A stretch of DNA of 64,000 bases from Algoriphagus boritolerans DSM 17298 = JCM 18970 (GTDB lineage: Bacteria; Bacteroidota; Bacteroidia; Cytophagales; Cyclobacteriaceae), in assembly GCF_900108085.1 (NCBI RefSeq), contig NZ_FNVR01000022.1, positions 1 to 64,000 on the forward strand. The letters run 5' to 3'. Of this stretch, positions 1 through 9,540 are shown piece by piece. The notes beneath the pieces were generated by a model. The model worked only from the letters and a program-made list of their open reading frames with translations, made no database searches and was not told the DNA's origin. Within the stretch, counting starts at the first letter, position 1; every line of letters starts with the position of its first letter. Both the position numbers and the translations under genes were made by a program.

Positions 1-3000
1 AAATTCAGCTCCCGAGACGATGGTTTCTCCGGGATCAGGCAGAGCCTTGCGGTCCACTTTTCCATTTGGGGTGAGTGGAAATTCCTGCATCCGCATGTAG
101 CGAGCGGGAATCATGTATGCCGGAAGAGTACGGGATAGAAAATTGCGCAAATCCACAACAGAGTGCTCCACATCAGACACGTAGTAGGCAGAGAGAAAGT
201 CTGCACCGTCGGATGACTGACGAACCGTCACGGCTACATCGATGATACCCGGATATTCAAGGAGGTTATCCTCAATCTCTCCGAGTTCGATACGGAATCC
301 TCGGATTTTGACCTGCTGATCGATTCTACCCAGGAATTCGATTTCTCCGGAGGGGAGCCAACGTGCCAGGTCTCCGGATCGGTACATTTTCGTTCCGGGG
401 TGGAATGGGTTCGGTACAAACTTCTCTTCCGTCAGATCGGGACGGTTCAGATAGCCTCGGGCCAGTCCCAGTCCTGCAATATGGAGCTCTCCCCGAAGAC
501 CGATCGGAACTTGGTTTCCGTGTGGGTCAAGAATATGCACTTGGGTATTGGGCAGCGGTTTACCTATCGTGACCTGATCAAGGTCAGGACTTACCTCAGA
601 GACCAGCACTTCGATGGTTGCTTCAGTGGGGCCATAGGCGTTGAAAAGCTTTTTGTGCTTAGCCCAGGAGGCGGCTGTCTCTTTTTTCAAAGCCTCACCG
701 CCGCTGACTACCACTTCCAGATCCGGAAAATCCGACGGATTCAACACCGCAAGAACAGACGGTGGTGCGGTAAAGTGGGTGACTTGATACTTCCTAAGCG
801 TATCGGTCAAGTTTTGGCCGAGCATCAGGTTTTCAGGCTTGACCATCACCAAGGAAGCTCCAGCGCAAAGGGAAAGAAGAATTTCCCACAGCGAGGTATC
901 AAAACTGATCGAGGCAAACTGGAGAACCCTAGAAGAAGAAGTGATCGAAAACCGTTCTCGCTGCGCCAAAATCAGATTGACCAGCCCGCCATGCTCCAGA
1001 AGAACTCCCTTTGGCCTGCCCGTAGATCCCGAAGTGTAGATGATGTAGGCAAGGTCAGAACTGCTGTTGGATATGTTTGGGTTTTGAATAGGTTGCTTTA
1101 TAAGCTCATCCTGAATATGTTCCCAAAAAACCTGATCCCCTGAATAGTTCCTTAATTTTTCTTCAATTTGTTTCTTACAAGGAAGGTGCGTTAGGAGATA
1201 ATGACTTGAAGAATCCTCCAACATGAATTTCAATCGATCCGAAGGGTATTCGGGATCAAGGGGTAAATAAGCGGCTCCAGCTTTCCAAATTGCCAAGATG
1301 GAAATAATCAGCTCCGAAGATCGCTGCATGAAAACTCCAACAATGCTTTCTTTCTTAATCCCTGATGAAATCAGGTAGTGGGCAAGCTGGTTAGCTTGGT
1401 GATTGAGTTGGGAAAAGTTGAGTTCCAGGTTCTCAAAATGCAAGGCAGTTTGATGAGGAAACTCGAGGACTTTTGATTCAAAAAAATGAAGGGTATTTTC
1501 GTTTTTGGGAATTTCCTGAGAATCGTTGTTCCAAATTGATAGTGTTTTTTCCTCCACTCCTAAAATCAAAGGAATCGTGGAAACAGTTTTTTGCGGAACA
1601 TTCACTACTATCCGCAAGACATTCAAAAAGCGATCAGCGAGAAGTTTGATCTGTTCAAGGCTAAAGAATCTGCACTTATACTCAAACTCAAAACCAATAG
1701 TTTCCTCATTTTCAAATCCACTCAAGGTTAGGTCAAACATGGGAGTTGTCTCCTTTTTTACACGGAGAAGATTGATTGATTGACCCCCGATTGCCTGATA
1801 TTCGTAACCCGCCTGAAGGAGTGTAAACATGACCTGAACAGAATTCACATCAAACTCCTTTGCTCTGAGGTCAGAGATCAGTTCGTCATAGGGATAGGCG
1901 TCATTTTCAAAAGCAGAGAGTAAAAGTTGCTTGGTGTTTTCCAGAAAAGAACTGAACGGTAAGTCAGGATTTATTTGATTTCGGACGGCCAATGTATTGA
2001 CAAACATACCGATCATATCCTCAGTCTCAGGTAGATTTCTGCCTGCTGATGTCGTTGCGACTACCACATCTTCAGACTGGACGTATTTCGAAATCAATAA
2101 TGTGAATGCAGCGTAGAGGTAAATGAAAGGAGTGGTCCCTGTTTCTTTGCAATACTTTTTAACCTCAGCAAACAGCTCTTCCTCAAGATTGAAAAAATAA
2201 GTTTCTCCTTCAGAGTCTGGGATAGTCAGAGCTTGAAAATCAACTGGAAACTCGAAAGAGGGTATTCCTTGCGAATACATTGACTTCCAAAATCCAGACT
2301 GTTCTATTCGAGCCAATTTTTGATTTTCAGACTGTTGCCAGTGGGAATAATCAACGAATGAAAATGTATCAGCATGAAGCTCTTTTCCCAAATAAGCATC
2401 GGATAGAGCTTGAAAAAACGGCACATAGGACATTCCGTCCATGATGATGTGGTGGGTATCGATCAATAAAAATTGCTGACGCTCCGTCTGCCAAATCTCC
2501 ATTCGAATCAAAGGGGGTCGACTCAGATCAAAAGGCTTTGATCCCCAGTTTTTGAGAGATTCCTCAATTTCATTCTCCAAAACAGTGTGCACAGGAATTT
2601 CGACAATCACCCGATCGAGAACCCGTTGCCGCAGAACTTCCCCGTCCATCAGAAACGAAATCCTGAAGGCATCATAGTTGTTAACTACTTCTTGAAAAGC
2701 CTTGGTAAGTAGTTGGTGATCAAGTAAACCCTCTACTTCGTAAACTGCCGGCAAATTATACAGCACTGAGTCGGAGCCCTGCTGAAGGGAATGAAGGTAG
2801 ACCCGCTTCTGGGCTGAAGCCAGCGGATAGGAGTCCAAAACGGGCGCCTTTGTGATTTTTACAGTCTCTGATTTTCCCTTGGAGCTGATCAAGGCAGCTA
2901 ATCCGCTTGCTGTAGGATTAGTGAAAATATCCTTTACCGAGATAAAAGTCCCAGTTTCCTGCGAAAGCCTTCCTGCTAGCTGGGCGGATTTCAAGGAATC

Positions 3001-4641
3001 TCCACCAAGGGCTAAGAAGCTATCTTTGGTACTGATCGATTCTGATACTAGACTTAATAGCTGTGCATAGAGTCGTATAATCCTTATTTCTAGTTCGGTT
3101 GATGGAGCCACAAATTCAGCCCCTGTCGTAATTGTTTCTCCTGGTTCGGGTAGGGCTTTTCGGTCAATTTTGCCGGAAGGGCTCAGGGGGAGTTTTTCCA
3201 TGGCCACAAAGCGGGCAGGAATCATAAAGTCGGGCAGGGTCTGGCCAAGGAATCTTCTGAGTTCATCCACGGTCTTCTCTGTTTCAGAGACGTAATAGGC
3301 ACAGAGATATTTTTCATCCTGGTGATCCTGACGGACGGTGACGGCAGCTTCGGTGATGGCACTCTCAGAAAGGAGCGCACTTTCGATCTCTCCGAGTTCG
3401 ATGCGGAATCCGCGGATTTTGACCTGTTGGTCGATTCTGCCCAGGTACTCGATCTCTCCTGTGGGAAGCCATCGGGCGAGGTCCCCGGATCGGTACATTT
3501 TCGTTCCGGGGTGGAATGGGTTCGGTACAAACTTCTCTTCCGTCAGATCGGGACGGTTCAGATAGCCTCTTGCTAAGCCGGCACCTCCGATGTAAAGCTC
3601 TCCGGAAATTCCGATGGGAAGTTGGTTTCCTTCCGGATCCAATATGAGGCATTGGTAGTTTGGCAGAGGAACCCCGATGGTGATCCCGTCTGTTTTAGGA
3701 TCCACCCTACACATGGTTGCACAGACAGTAATCTCAGTAGGGCCGTAGGCATTGATGAGTGTTTTAGCAGAAGCCCACTTTTGTGCCGTAGTCAGCGGGA
3801 GTGCCTCTCCTCCACTCAATACGGTGTCCAAGGAAGGTAGTTGATCAGGATTGAGTTGGTTGAGCGCTGTTGGCGAAAGCAGCGTGATGTTGACTTGGTG
3901 GCGATTGATGGTGTCAGTCAGCGCTGTGCCCGGCATGAGGTTTTCCTTGCTTGCCATGACCAGAGCAGATCCTGAGGTTAGCGCCAGAATAAGTTCAAGG
4001 ACAGAAGCGTCAAAGCTGATGGAAGCAAACTGTAAAACTCTTTCTCCGGGCTTTAGAGCTATAAATTGATGCAGTGCATGAGCTAGATTGACGGCATTTC
4101 TATGCTCGATCATCACGCCTTTTGGCTTTCCTGTTGATCCGGAAGTGTAGATAATATAGGAAAGATCGGAATCTTCGATCTGGAGTGCTAAGTCTTGAGT
4201 TGGGTAGTTGACTAATTCTTTTTGGAGACTTTCCCAGACCAAAACTTTCCCACTGAATTTTTGAAAAAGTTGTTCAGAAGCAGTTTGGGTTGCACTATGT
4301 GAAAGAACGCAGCTGATGCCAGAGTCTTCCAACATGTACTGCAGCCTGTCCTGTGGATAATCCGGGTCAAGGGGTAAATAAGCACCACCAGCCTTCCATA
4401 TTGCCAAGATGCTTATGATCAATTCCGGAGACCGTCGCATACAAATTCCAACTATACTTTCTTGACCAATACCCAGAGATCTCAGGTATAAGGCCCATTG
4501 ATTTGCTTGGCCATTTAATTCGGAGTAGGTCAATTCTTGCCCCTCAAAAATTAGGGCGATATTAGAAGGAGTTTCAAGAGTTTGATTTTCGAATAGCTCA
4601 TGAATCCCCATGTTTTGTTGATTAGTTAAGTTGAAAAGCAT
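1..4641 (-). CDS. Nonribosomal peptide synthetase, 5' part (A-PCP-C-A, cut by window edge)
   Basis: This multimodular enzyme activates and condenses amino acids; 1547 codons are visible and the frame is open to base 1. Domain 1 is adenylation: YTSGSTGKPKG at about 165-175, FDAS at 210-213, YRSGD at 383-387, and SGKIDRKALP with Lys491. The carrier protein follows with LGGDSL and phosphopantetheine Ser549. The condensation domain (about 620-1040) has an intact HHIIMDG (730-736), so it should be active, though its C2 motif is divergent. A second adenylation domain has YTSGSTGRPKG at 1202, FDTS at 1247 and NGKVDRKALP near 1526. By hand alignment to GrsA the specificity positions read about D-A-L-L-L-G-A-V-C-K (A1) and D-T-W-T-V-G-A-I-E-K (A2); I do not assign substrates. 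The protein starts directly with an A domain, as expected for an initiating subunit. The ATG at 4641 follows a gene-free 288 bp. Confidence 0.95.
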   Translation of the reverse strand, partial: MLFNLTNQQNMGIHELFENQTLETPSNIALIFEGQELTYSELNGQANQWALYLRSLGIGQESIVGICMRRSPELIISILAIWKAGGAYLPLDPDYPQDRLQYMLEDSGISCVLSHSATQTASEQLFQKFSGKVLVWESLQKELVNYPTQDLALQIEDSDLSYIIYTSGSTGKPKGVMIEHRNAVNLAHALHQFIALKPGERVLQFASISFDASVLELILALTSGSALVMASKENLMPGTALTDTINRHQVNITLLSPTALNQLNPDQLPSLDTVLSGGEALPLTTAQKWASAKTLINAYGPTEITVCATMCRVDPKTDGITIGVPLPNYQCLILDPEGNQLPIGISGELYIGGAGLARGYLNRPDLTEEKFVPNPFHPGTKMYRSGDLARWLPTGEIEYLGRIDQQVKIRGFRIELGEIESALLSESAITEAAVTVRQDHQDEKYLCAYYVSETEKTVDELRRFLGQTLPDFMIPARFVAMEKLPLSPSGKIDRKALPEPGETITTGAEFVAPSTELEIRIIRLYAQLLSLVSESISTKDSFLALGGDSLKSAQLAGRLSQETGTFISVKDIFTNPTASGLAALISSKGKSETVKITKAPVLDSYPLASAQKRVYLHSLQQGSDSVLYNLPAVYEVEGLLDHQLLTKAFQEVVNNYDAFRISFLMDGEVLRQRVLDRVIVEIPVHTVLENEIEESLKNWGSKPFDLSRPPLIRMEIWQTERQQFLLIDTHHIIMDGMSYVPFFQALSDAYLGKELHADTFSFVDYSHWQQSENQKLARIEQSGFWKSMYSQGIPSFEFPVDFQALTIPDSEGETYFFNLEEELFAEVKKYCKETGTTPFIYLYAAFTLLISKYVQSEDVVVATTSAGRNLPETEDMIGMFVNTLAVRNQINPDLPFSSFLENTKQLLLSAFENDAYPYDELISDLRAKEFDVNSVQVMFTLLQAGYEYQAIGGQSINLLRVKKETTPMFDLTLSGFENEETIGFEFEYKCRFFSLEQIKLLADRFLNVLRIVVNVPQKTVSTIPLILGVEEKTLSIWNNDSQEIPKNENTLHFFESKVLEFPHQTALHFENLELNFSQLNHQANQLAHYLISSGIKKESIVGVFMQRSSELIISILAIWKAGAAYLPLDPEYPSDRLKFMLEDSSSHYLLTHLPCKKQIEEKLRNYSGDQVFWEHIQDELIKQPIQNPNISNSSSDLAYIIYTSGSTGRPKGVLLEHGGLVNLILAQRERFSITSSSRVLQFASISFDTSLWEILLSLCAGASLVMVKPENLMLGQNLTDTLRKYQVTHFTAPPSVLAVLNPSDFPDLEVVVSGGEALKKETAASWAKHKKLFNAYGPTEATIEVLVSEVSPDLDQVTIGKPLPNTQVHILDPHGNQVPIGLRGELHIAGLGLARGYLNRPDLTEEKFVPNPFHPGTKMYRSGDLARWLPSGEIEFLGRIDQQVKIRGFRIELGEIEDNLLEYPGIIDVAVTVRQSSDGADFLSAYYVSDVEHSVVDLRNFLSRTLPAYMIPARYMRMQEFPLTPNGKVDRKALPDPGETIVSGAEF
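374..458. repeat. 85-bp perfect direct repeat, copy in A domain 2
   Basis: These 85 bases are identical to 3485-3569, exactly 3111 bases away and in the same frame of the NRPS gene. They encode the stretch around the A6-A7 core motifs. Synonymous positions match too, so this is nucleotide-level identity rather than protein conservation. High similarity continues past both ends with scattered changes. Confidence 0.95.
3485..3569. repeat. 85-bp perfect direct repeat, copy in A domain 1
   Basis: Partner of the repeat at 374-458, lying in the first adenylation domain. The pair points to recent module duplication or gene conversion within the NRPS. Confidence 0.95.
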
Positions 4642-4929
4642 CGTATAAATGTTTTAATCTAGGGCTTATGATTTTGATGTGTTAGTTTGGGAGCGTTTTG
4701 GATCACAGAGAAATACGTTACCGAGACTGAGATTTAGACTGGGGTTTTCCGTAGTGAAAAACCGGGAGAAGCGGGTAAAAAAAAATGGTTGAGGAAGGGT
4801 CTTTGTAGCTTTCATAGTCAGATGGAAATCATACCTCTGAATTTACATTCATTACTTGCGCGCATTTTGAACTTGGGAAGAAGCTACATTTCTTGTCGAA
4901 GAAGTGTGAAAAAATGTCAATCCAGCAGA

Positions 4930-5646
4930 CTATAAAATCTTGATCTGGCGTAGTAGCCAACTGTATTGAGGTCTACCAATTGGGATTTCTTTTCCCGCGA
5001 TTTGGATGGACTCGGATTGGATACATTCAATTTTTTCCAAATTGATCATAAAGGATTTATGTACTCTGGCAAATCGTTTGTTATCCAGCTTTCCTTGCAG
5101 CTCCTTCATAGAGGCTCGGATGATATATTTTTTTTCTGTGGTAAAAACCTGAGTATAATTAGCGTCAGCTTCTAAATAGATAATATCCTCTAACTTGAGT
5201 TTTATTAATTGGCTGTTAGAACGGATAAACAGGTTCTCTTTAAAAATCAAACCATGGGAAGATTTGGGCTCCTTTGGCTCAATCAAGCTTTGGCAAGAGG
5301 ATGGGATGGATGACCTATCCTCCGTCGTCTTCAACTGTTCCTTTTTGTCACCGGAATATCTGATGTTTCCATTATTCGATGCTTGCCTGTTTTTGAAATC
5401 TTTTGGTTCTTTAAGTAATGGGTTTTTTTCAAAAATAGGGTCAATTCTATTTGTATCGGACTTGATAGAGTTGACTTGGATATCCAAAACGGCAAGGGTA
5501 GCTGTGCTATCGTTAATAATTGTTAGTGCATCTTTTTTGGTTAAATCAAACCTTTTCACCGTACATCCAGCAGCGTTAAAAAGATCGCTAAGCAAGTCGA
5601 GTTGATTTTCTTCATTGGTTAGGATTATAATTTTAGGTGGCTCCAT
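4930..5646 (-). CDS. LytTR DNA-binding protein with degenerate receiver domain
   Basis: The last 100 or so residues form a LytTR DNA-binding domain, roughly two-thirds identical to the regulator at 6093-6827. The N-terminal 50 residues resemble the first half of a receiver (IIILTNEE..., then VLDIQV), but the acidic pair after strand 1 is TNEE rather than VEDE. The second receiver half with the conserved Thr/Ser and Lys is replaced by a polar, low-complexity linker (Ser, Lys, Pro, Asp rich). Phosphorelay control is therefore unlikely. I start at the ATG at 5646: it is preceded by GGAAGGA at good spacing, and its N-terminus lines up with that of the paralogue. An upstream ATG at 5679 would add 11 residues. 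The gene lies between the regulator and the NRPS on the same strand, so it may control the NRPS; that is inference. Confidence 0.85.
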   Translation of the reverse strand: MEPPKIIILTNEENQLDLLSDLFNAAGCTVKRFDLTKKDALTIINDSTATLAVLDIQVNSIKSDTNRIDPIFEKNPLLKEPKDFKNRQASNNGNIRYSGDKKEQLKTTEDRSSIPSSCQSLIEPKEPKSSHGLIFKENLFIRSNSQLIKLKLEDIIYLEADANYTQVFTTEKKYIIRASMKELQGKLDNKRFARVHKSFMINLEKIECIQSESIQIAGKEIPIGRPQYSWLLRQIKIL

Positions 5647-6092
5647 AGTTTTTCCTTCCAGGAAAATAGTTTTTTGCATGTGTCAGGTTAAAGAATAGGT
5701 ACCGGGAATTTAGTTTTGGAATACAGGTGGTTGGTAAGAACCGTTGCTGAAAGTAAATTGGATTTGGTTGATTTCAGGTTTGTGACTGTCCATAGCATTT
5801 CGGTGGGGTAACTTGGACTTTCCCGTGATTTTCAAATCCAGGAATTGGGATTTCTAACGATTGAGGTAATGCATCAAAATAAAATAATCAGGCATGTGTC
5901 CGGAATGGAGAAATCGAGCAAAAAATGGTGGTAAAGTGCTTCTTTGAGGCGGGATTGAGATTTTCATGATTCAATGGATTTAATTTTTTCTTTAAGCCAT
6001 TGAAACTATTTACAAATTTACCCTACATCTAGGTAATTGGGAGTAACTCCCATAGATTGTGAAAGAACAGACAAAAAATGTCAATTTGCACT
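5647..6092. other. 446-bp gene-free spacer between the two LytTR genes
   Basis: I see no credible gene, RNA or repeat here. It must hold the promoter of the downstream LytTR gene. The bases next to the stop codon of the 6093 gene share an AAAAAATGTCAAT stretch with the bases next to the stop of the 4930 gene, a trace of the tandem duplication. Confidence 0.5.
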
Positions 6093-6827
6093 TTATAACA
6101 TTTTGATTTGCTGCAGAAGCCAGCTGTATTGATTTCGACTTATAGGAATCTCCTTCCCTGAGATGTAAACCGATTCGGCTTGAATACTGTCGATTTCTCC
6201 CAGGTTGATCAAAAAAGATTTATGAATCCGTACAAAACGATTTGGATCCAATTTTCCTTCCAGATCCTTGAGTGTAGACCGGACCACAAATTTTTTGTCT
6301 CTGGTATAAACTTGGGTATAATTTGCATCGGCCTCCAAGTAGATAATATCTTGGAGTTTGAGCTTTACGAGCATCCCATTGGTCCGGATAAATAGGCTAT
6401 CGCTAAGTACAAAATCCTGTGCGGGATCTTCTTCTTTTTTTCTGTTTTGCGCTTTGCCAAAGTTTGCCATTGCCAGTTCAATCCCTGCTAAAATTTCCTT
6501 TTCATTAAATGGCTTGACCAAATACCCGTAGGGATTTACTTCTTTGGCTCTGTTGATCGTTTGGATGTCCGCATGGGAGGTCAACATAAGGAAAGGCAAA
6601 TGATAATTCTCGTTGATCTCAGCAGCCAGTTCAATTCCGTCCTTTCCGCCTTTGATCTGAATGTCCAACAGGGCGAGATCGGGGGATTTTTCTTCGATTA
6701 AAGCCAAGGCTTCTCGACTACTGATAGCAATGCCACAAACCTCATAGCCTAATTCTTCAAGTGTTTCTCTCAGGTCTTCTGCGATGACCAGTTCATCTTC
6801 TACAATTAAAATTTTCAGTTTATTCAA
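6093..6827 (-). CDS. LytTR-family response regulator
   Basis: A two-domain regulator of 244 residues. The receiver (1-120) is complete: acidic pocket E10/D11, phosphoacceptor Asp55 in LLDIQI, Thr83 and Lys105 in VKPF. After a short charged linker the LytTR domain (about 145-244) binds DNA as direct repeats in this family. The gene lies 159 bases downstream of the HisKA_2 sensor kinase on the same strand, so it is the likely cognate partner. The adjacent 4930-5646 gene is its duplicated and partly decayed paralogue. Confidence 0.93.
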   Translation of the reverse strand: MNKLKILIVEDELVIAEDLRETLEELGYEVCGIAISSREALALIEEKSPDLALLDIQIKGGKDGIELAAEINENYHLPFLMLTSHADIQTINRAKEVNPYGYLVKPFNEKEILAGIELAMANFGKAQNRKKEEDPAQDFVLSDSLFIRTNGMLVKLKLQDIIYLEADANYTQVYTRDKKFVVRSTLKDLEGKLDPNRFVRIHKSFLINLGEIDSIQAESVYISGKEIPISRNQYSWLLQQIKML

Positions 6828-6986
6828 TTCTGTTGGGTTATAAATGGGTCGCTTTTAGGTAAACTTGTGTTCGGTAATTTCTTTTTCGAACTTAACTGAG
6901 GGGTGACAATTTCAACTTCCAAGACTTGGTTTAAAGTCCACTCTACAATGAATTATAGTCAAAACAGGAGTTGGGGGAATTGTCTA

Positions 6987-9203
6987 TCATGCTGCCAAAT
7001 TCTGCTCGCTGAAGTCGATCTCAAAAGTGGCTCCGGGTTGATTCATAATTCGAAGCTGCCCATTGATCTGCCTAGTGAGGGTTCTGACCAGTTTCAGTCC
7101 TAGGGATTTGGTCGTATCGATGTCGAGATTTCCATCCAGGCCTTTACCGGTATCAGTGATCAAAAGTTTAAAATAACCTGATTCCAGTCGAGTAAAACTA
7201 ATTTTAATCTCTCCGTATTCCCGATCTTCAAAGGCATATTTTAGCGAATTTGATAGCAATTCATTGGTAATTAATCCCAAAGGAATAGCCGTATCCATAT
7301 CCATATTGATGTCGGCTGCATCGATGGTTATTTTGATGTCTTTATCAGATCGATAGGTCTGTGTCAGGAATTCACTCAACTGCTGAAGGTATTCCTGCAT
7401 GTTGATCTTGGAGAGGTTTTCGTATTGATAGAGCTTTTCGTGGATGAGGGCCATGGTCTTCACCCTGCTTTGACTTTCCTTCATTGCATCTTTCATTTTA
7501 TCGTCTTTCAGGCTACGGGTTTGCATACTCAGCAGGCTTGAAATAATCTGAAGGTTATTTTTAACTCGGTGGTGAATTTCCTTCAACAATAATTCCCGTT
7601 CGGCATTTTGTTTGGCAATTTCCCTGTTTTTGGTTTCCAGTTCCCCGTTGTATTTTTTTCGTAGGGTAGATTGTCTGTAGAGTAATCCAGCAACTGCCAA
7701 TAAAATCACCAGTCCACCAATACTTAGGTAGAGCTGCGCTTGTTGCTTTTGAGTTTGCAGCTCTTGAAGCTCCTTTTCCTGTTCTAGCGCGGCAATGGCT
7801 TGGTCTTTTTTCTCTGTTTGGTATTGAGTTTCCAGTTCCGCCAACTGTTTGTTTTTGGTTTCATTGAAGACCGAATCTTTGTAGGCCTGATAGAGGGTAA
7901 GGTTTTCGAAGGCCTTCCTGTAATCTCCGATGCGTTGATAGGTTTCTGCCAGTCCCTGATAGGACTCCTGAAGGTCTGCCGCGATATTGAGTTTTTTCCT
8001 GAGGTCAAGGGATTTTTCTAGAAAATCCAGTGCAGCTTTGGAATCGCCGAGCTTATTGTAAGCAAATCCAATGTTGAATAAGTACCCCGCGTAATCCTGC
8101 GAGTTTTGATCACTAAAATTGTCCAAAGCTTTTTTAAAATATGAAATAGCCGGGCCGTAATTTTCTTTCTGAAACTCCACATTGCCCAACATTCCATAAG
8201 TAACCCCCACCTCTTCGGTAAACCCGTATGGCTCAAAAAAAGCGAGGCATTTTTGTGCATAGTACACAGCCGAGTCCAAGTTTCCAGAACCGAAATGATA
8301 GCGAACAAAAGCTGAATTCAGATTGGCGATATCAAGCAAGTTTTGGCTTTCTTTCAATTTGGCTTTGGCGGTCATCAGGGCTTTATATTCTTTTTGGTCA
8401 TCGCCCATAAAGCCGTAGGTGCCCGAAAGTTGGTAGTAAATCTTACCGATAAGGATCTCGTTTTTGTTATGCTCAGCAATTCTAAGTGCTTTTAGTAAGG
8501 CTTGAAGGCCTTCATTTTGTCGATTTAGTCCATCCAGCGCTAAGTGTATATTGGTGTAAAATCCAACCCATCGGGTGTCAAGCGAATCTAGGTAGGTGGC
8601 CAATAATGAATCCGCTTTTGCAAAAAACTCCAAAGATTTCTGGTATTCGGATCTTTTGACATAAGCAAACCCTATATTTTCATTGACACTAGCTAAGGAT
8701 TCATTATCCTTTTGAATTTCAAAAATGGGTAAAGCCTCCTGATAGTTTAAAATAGCGGAATCAAAAAACCCGCCCTTTTCATGCATTACGCCGATATTCA
8801 TTGCCATTCCTGCTGTTTGATTGAGCATTTCGGCTTTTGAATAGATAATCTTGGCTCTCTTGAAAGCCTCCTTGGCAGCAGTGATATCTCCTCTGTAATA
8901 CTCCAAGGTGCCCAGACCAATTTCCAAATTACCCAAAACCTCAGGATATGGAATCTCCTTGGACCTTTGTAAGGATCCCTTGAAGAAATCAACTACCTCT
9001 GGGGTCAGCTCTGCAGAACCTTTGTCGATAATAGCATCAACTGTCTCTTTTGCCTCCTTAGACTTTTGGGATTTGACTTGAGACCAAAAGGTTTCTTCAT
9101 AATAGCCCAAGGAATCTTCAGTCCATGATCTATCTTGTGAAAAAACATCTGTAAACTCTAAAAGCCCTATCATGAGGAGGACATATTTTCCCTTAAGTTT
9201 CAT
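6987..9203 (-). CDS. TPR-containing HisKA_2 sensor histidine kinase
   Basis: A 738-residue sensor. Residues 1-22 form a signal peptide ending in DVFSQ, so the TPR array (about 90-440, at least seven repeats) should be periplasmic. A coiled coil (about 447-490) leads to a single transmembrane helix (about 491-510). The cytosolic part has a HisKA_2 dimerisation domain with the H-box KEIHHRVKNNLQ (His544 or His545) and an HATPase_c domain with NELLSNSLKYAF (N box) and DTGKGL (G1). Such kinases pair with LytTR regulators in Bacteroidota, and one lies directly downstream. The signal sensed is unknown; TPRs suggest protein-protein contact. Confidence 0.93.
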   Translation of the reverse strand: MKLKGKYVLLMIGLLEFTDVFSQDRSWTEDSLGYYEETFWSQVKSQKSKEAKETVDAIIDKGSAELTPEVVDFFKGSLQRSKEIPYPEVLGNLEIGLGTLEYYRGDITAAKEAFKRAKIIYSKAEMLNQTAGMAMNIGVMHEKGGFFDSAILNYQEALPIFEIQKDNESLASVNENIGFAYVKRSEYQKSLEFFAKADSLLATYLDSLDTRWVGFYTNIHLALDGLNRQNEGLQALLKALRIAEHNKNEILIGKIYYQLSGTYGFMGDDQKEYKALMTAKAKLKESQNLLDIANLNSAFVRYHFGSGNLDSAVYYAQKCLAFFEPYGFTEEVGVTYGMLGNVEFQKENYGPAISYFKKALDNFSDQNSQDYAGYLFNIGFAYNKLGDSKAALDFLEKSLDLRKKLNIAADLQESYQGLAETYQRIGDYRKAFENLTLYQAYKDSVFNETKNKQLAELETQYQTEKKDQAIAALEQEKELQELQTQKQQAQLYLSIGGLVILLAVAGLLYRQSTLRKKYNGELETKNREIAKQNAERELLLKEIHHRVKNNLQIISSLLSMQTRSLKDDKMKDAMKESQSRVKTMALIHEKLYQYENLSKINMQEYLQQLSEFLTQTYRSDKDIKITIDAADINMDMDTAIPLGLITNELLSNSLKYAFEDREYGEIKISFTRLESGYFKLLITDTGKGLDGNLDIDTTKSLGLKLVRTLTRQINGQLRIMNQPGATFEIDFSEQNLAA

Positions 9204-9540
9204 AACCTATGGTTTTTCAAAAAATAACATTAAGCTAACTAATATAGGTATTCTATTACATGTTTGTTTGAAATTGAATTTAAAATTAGAACTTTCTAAC
9301 ACATTTGGTAGAACTTTTCCAGTATATCACAAAGTTCTATTTAAAATTAATCTCGCTACTTAATAATAGGTTTTAAACTGGTTTATCTATTCATAACTTT
9401 ATAACTGTTCTCTTTGTGAAAAGTATCCTTAACTTGATAGTCTGGTAATGCTTCCGGCATTGGGACTAAGGGTCTTTGAGATTTAATCCATCAATAAGTC
9501 GCTAGAAATTAATCTGATGGATGTTTAAATCGAAGATCGG
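9204..9540. other. 337-bp AT-rich spacer
   Basis: Between the stop of glycyl-tRNA synthetase and the start of the sensor kinase, both on the minus strand. It is AT-rich and should contain the kinase promoter, but I find no clear TAnnTTTG box, RNA gene or stable terminator hairpin. Confidence 0.4.

Noticed and set aside
400-1143. Open frame on the plus strand inside the NRPS (247 residues)
   Set aside because: It runs antisense through core A-domain motifs that are clearly coded on the minus strand and has no family resemblance.
4642-6092. Possible LytTR-binding direct repeats (ACCGTTGCT near 5740, TACGTTACC near 4711)
   Set aside because: Each matches only part of the LytTR consensus and no properly spaced pair was found, so I do not call operators.
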